Shown piece by piece: positions 28,841 to 30,495 of a DNA stretch of 30,495 nucleotides; positions within the stretch are counted from its first letter, which is position 1; each line of letters starts with the position of its first letter. This stretch comes from Planctomycetota bacterium (lineage in GTDB: Bacteria > Planctomycetota > Phycisphaerae > Sedimentisphaerales > Anaerohalosphaeraceae). The notes beneath the pieces were generated by a model, which did no database searches, was not told where the DNA came from, and saw nothing but the letters and a program-made list of their open reading frames with translations. The position numbers and the translations under genes are program-made. The stretch covers positions 1 through 30,495 of the forward strand of contig DAOVVQ010000006.1 in the NCBI GenBank assembly GCA_030637065.1, read 5' to 3'.

Positions 28841-29881
28841 ATGAATAAAGATATACTTACAAACTCATCGTTAGCATGTATGCGGCGTTGCCCACGCCAG
28901 TATTTTTATCGATACGAGATGGGACTCAGGCCCGAAACTGACGCGGCTCCATTGAGAATGGGAACTGCATTCCATCGTGGAGTTGAACGTCGCGATCCGG
29001 AAACCGCATATAAACTAACAGATGACTTGGAAGCCGCGATTATCGCTACAATGTTGACGGGCTACGTCTGGCTATATGGTAACGAAGAGCCTGATGTGGA
29101 AACCGAAATGCCATTCGAGATCCCGCTAGTCAACCCTGATACCAACACAGCATCTCGAACGTTTGTTCTGGCTGGCAAGATGGACGGGATACGTAAGATC
29201 GACGATACTCGCTTGGCAGCGAAAGAGACCAAAACGACCAGCGACGATATCAGTGACGGCAGCGATCATTGGCTGCTAAAGCGATATGATGGCCAGTTAA
29301 CGCTTTATTATATTGCTGCTCGTTACTTAGGCTTTAACATCGAAGCAATACTTTGTGATGAGGCGCGTAAGCCGTCGATCAGACCGAAGCAAATTCCAGA
29401 ACTTGACGAAGACGGCTGCAAAATAACTGTTGACGAAAAAGGCGATAGGGTCTTTCTCAAAAACGGCAAGCCACGACAGTCGGCAAGTTCCAAGGATGGC
29501 TGGGTGCTGGTTTCTCGAACCGAAACGCCTGATGAATTCGCAGTACGATTTCTGAATGATATCGTCGAGCGTCCTGAGTACTACTTCGCAAGACGTGAAA
29601 TTACCCGTCTCGAACAAGATATCGATGACTATCGCCGGGAGCTTTGGCAGCAGGCAAAGAATATGATAGAAGCCCGAAAGCATGGCCGATGGTATCGCAA
29701 TGTTGGAAAGTGGTCATGTGGTATGTGTGAATACAAGAATATATGTTTACAAAATATAACAGTAAACCCGGATATGCCGCCTGTTGGATTTGTTATTCTG
29801 CAGAACGTACATCCAGAATTGGAAGGTGATAATTATGACTCAAAGGAAACCCCCAGCAAGACCGCAGCGACCATCGCCTGA
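28841..29881 (+). CDS. Cas4/RecB-like PD-(D/E)XK nuclease with Fe-S cluster cysteines
   Basis: A 346-residue protein. ATG 28841 has GGAG at a good distance; ATG 28835 is only 1 nt from it. Motifs: N-terminal C13/C17 in LACMRRCPRQYFYRY, GTAFHRGVE (41-49, H45), GKMDGI (D115), then A-K-E-T-K with E129 and K131 (the PD-(D/E)XK core), and C-terminal C293, C296 and C302 (CGMCEYKNIC). One N-terminal plus three C-terminal cysteines is the iron-sulfur arrangement of Cas4/AddB-type exonucleases. In phages such enzymes trim DNA ends for recombination. It overlaps the ATPase gene by 47 bp. Confidence 0.85.
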   Translation: MNKDILTNSSLACMRRCPRQYFYRYEMGLRPETDAAPLRMGTAFHRGVERRDPETAYKLTDDLEAAIIATMLTGYVWLYGNEEPDVETEMPFEIPLVNPDTNTASRTFVLAGKMDGIRKIDDTRLAAKETKTTSDDISDGSDHWLLKRYDGQLTLYYIAARYLGFNIEAILCDEARKPSIRPKQIPELDEDGCKITVDEKGDRVFLKNGKPRQSASSKDGWVLVSRTETPDEFAVRFLNDIVERPEYYFARREITRLEQDIDDYRRELWQQAKNMIEARKHGRWYRNVGKWSCGMCEYKNICLQNITVNPDMPPVGFVILQNVHPELEGDNYDSKETPSKTAATIA

Positions 29882-30495
29882 CGCCGCTGCATCGCAAGTT
29901 AAATCAAGCTCAGGCCCGGTAAACTTTCAAGCAATCCAGAAGCGAGATGCGCAGAGGATTACGCTTTATGGACCTGGTGGAATCGGTAAGACTACATTGG
30001 CGGCAACCGCGCCGGGGCCGGTTGTATTTTTCGACCTTGATGATAGCTTGCCAATCCTGCTACCGCAGCTTGACGGCTTGGATCTCCGTGTTGTCCCTGT
30101 CGATGATTGGCAGTCGATGAGAGATGCATTGCATGGTTCAGGCTGGGATGATATCAAGACCATTGTCATTGATTCAGGCAGCCAGGCTGAACTGATGGCG
30201 GCGAATTGGACTTTTGCCAATACACCGCATCCTGATAAGCCGGGAACACGAATCAATAACATAGAGGATTATGGGTTCGGTAAGGGGTATGAATTCGTTT
30301 ATACCACGTTTCTTAAGTTACTTGGCGACCTGGACCAGCATGTCAGGAATGGGCGAAATGTAATAATTGTATGTCACGACTGTACTACTCCAGTACCTAA
30401 TCCGGCAGGGGTCGATTGGATTCGGTATGAGCCAAGATTGCAAAGTCCCAAAAGTGGCAAGGCGTCAATTCGACTTCGCCTGCGTGAATGGTGCG
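29835..30495 (+). CDS. Sak4-like P-loop ATPase (partial, runs off the window)
   Basis: At least 220 residues from ATG 29835 (AAGGTG upstream), overlapping the nuclease gene, with no stop before the window ends. After a disordered proline/serine-rich N-terminus (1-30), Walker A is GPGGIGKTT (46-54), followed by the strand 'VVFFDLDDS', and a Walker B-like TIVIDSGSQ near 105-113. A later 'VIIVCHDCTTPVPNP' strand is typical of RecA-core Sak4/AAA_24 proteins that promote single-strand annealing with phage SSB or exonuclease. With the Cas4-like gene it makes a recombination pair. The C-terminus is missing. Confidence 0.8.
   Translation, partial: MTQRKPPARPQRPSPDAAASQVKSSSGPVNFQAIQKRDAQRITLYGPGGIGKTTLAATAPGPVVFFDLDDSLPILLPQLDGLDLRVVPVDDWQSMRDALHGSGWDDIKTIVIDSGSQAELMAANWTFANTPHPDKPGTRINNIEDYGFGKGYEFVYTTFLKLLGDLDQHVRNGRNVIIVCHDCTTPVPNPAGVDWIRYEPRLQSPKSGKASIRLRLREWC

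Noticed and set aside
1..30495. CRISPR array
   Set aside because: No set of regularly spaced identical repeats was seen; repeated sequences are two-copy leaders or inverted repeats only.
1..30495. Integrated prophage boundaries or integrase
   Set aside because: No integrase, excisionase, attachment-site repeat or bacterial flanking gene was recognised, so temperate life cannot be claimed from this window.

Overview
The window is about 30.5 kb of a double-stranded DNA tailed phage. It could also be part of a prophage, but no integrase, attachment site or bacterial gene is visible. Every convincing gene reads on the + strand. The order is the classical one for a long, non-contractile (siphovirus-like) virion: terminase, portal, Mu F-like protein, scaffold, major capsid protein, head-tail joining, tail terminator, tube, chaperone, tape measure, fibres and hub, lysis-like membrane proteins, then small accessory genes and recombination genes. 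No sheath or contractile baseplate gene was recognised. The host cannot be fixed from the sequence. Shine-Dalgarno sites and sigma70-like promoters point to an ordinary bacterium, and the proteins look distant from well-studied phages, as in an environmental or metagenomic genome.

Region by region: (1) 1-1332 holds the 3' end of one gene, a short promoter/operator-like gap and four small overlapping genes, one a DUF5681-type DNA-packaging candidate. (2) 1336-7256 is the packaging and head module. (3) 7243-9181 is an unexpected, translationally coupled three-gene insert between capsid and connector genes: two glycosyltransferase-like proteins flank a small protein ending in what looks like a peripheral-subunit-binding (E3-binding) domain. 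(4) 9182-13697 is the connector/tail core ending in a 607-residue tape measure protein. (5) 13694-21414 encodes distal tail, fibre and spike proteins, including a lectin-like plus BNR-propeller protein, a beta-helix protein, two proteins sharing a duplicated N-terminal domain, and a large hub candidate. (6) 21428-22350 is a coupled pair of membrane proteins in the lysis position.

(7) 22351-24466 is the most unusual part. It has little protein coding (three tiny genes) and is packed with strong inverted repeats, several with their own sigma70-like promoter and ending in T-tract terminators. It includes a tRNA-like RNA with recognisable D-arm and T-loop sequences but no canonical cloverleaf, an attenuator-like switch, a free-standing small RNA, a multi-branched element ahead of a zinc-ribbon gene, and a duplicated cassette of gene 3' end, competing stems and terminator. 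A related T-arm-like minihelix and a 12-bp GAGAGACGGG hairpin recur at 28721-28821.

(8) 24467-28714 is a dense run of small, overlapping early-type genes: tiny membrane proteins, zinc-binding proteins, a mini HTH regulator, and a protein whose C-terminus resembles the RNA polymerase alpha-subunit C-terminal domain. (9) 28841-30495 carries a Cas4/RecB-like PD-(D/E)XK nuclease overlapping a Sak4-like P-loop ATPase that runs off the window, a typical phage recombination/replication pair.

All functional calls rest on reading motifs and gene order by eye. No database or folding program was run.
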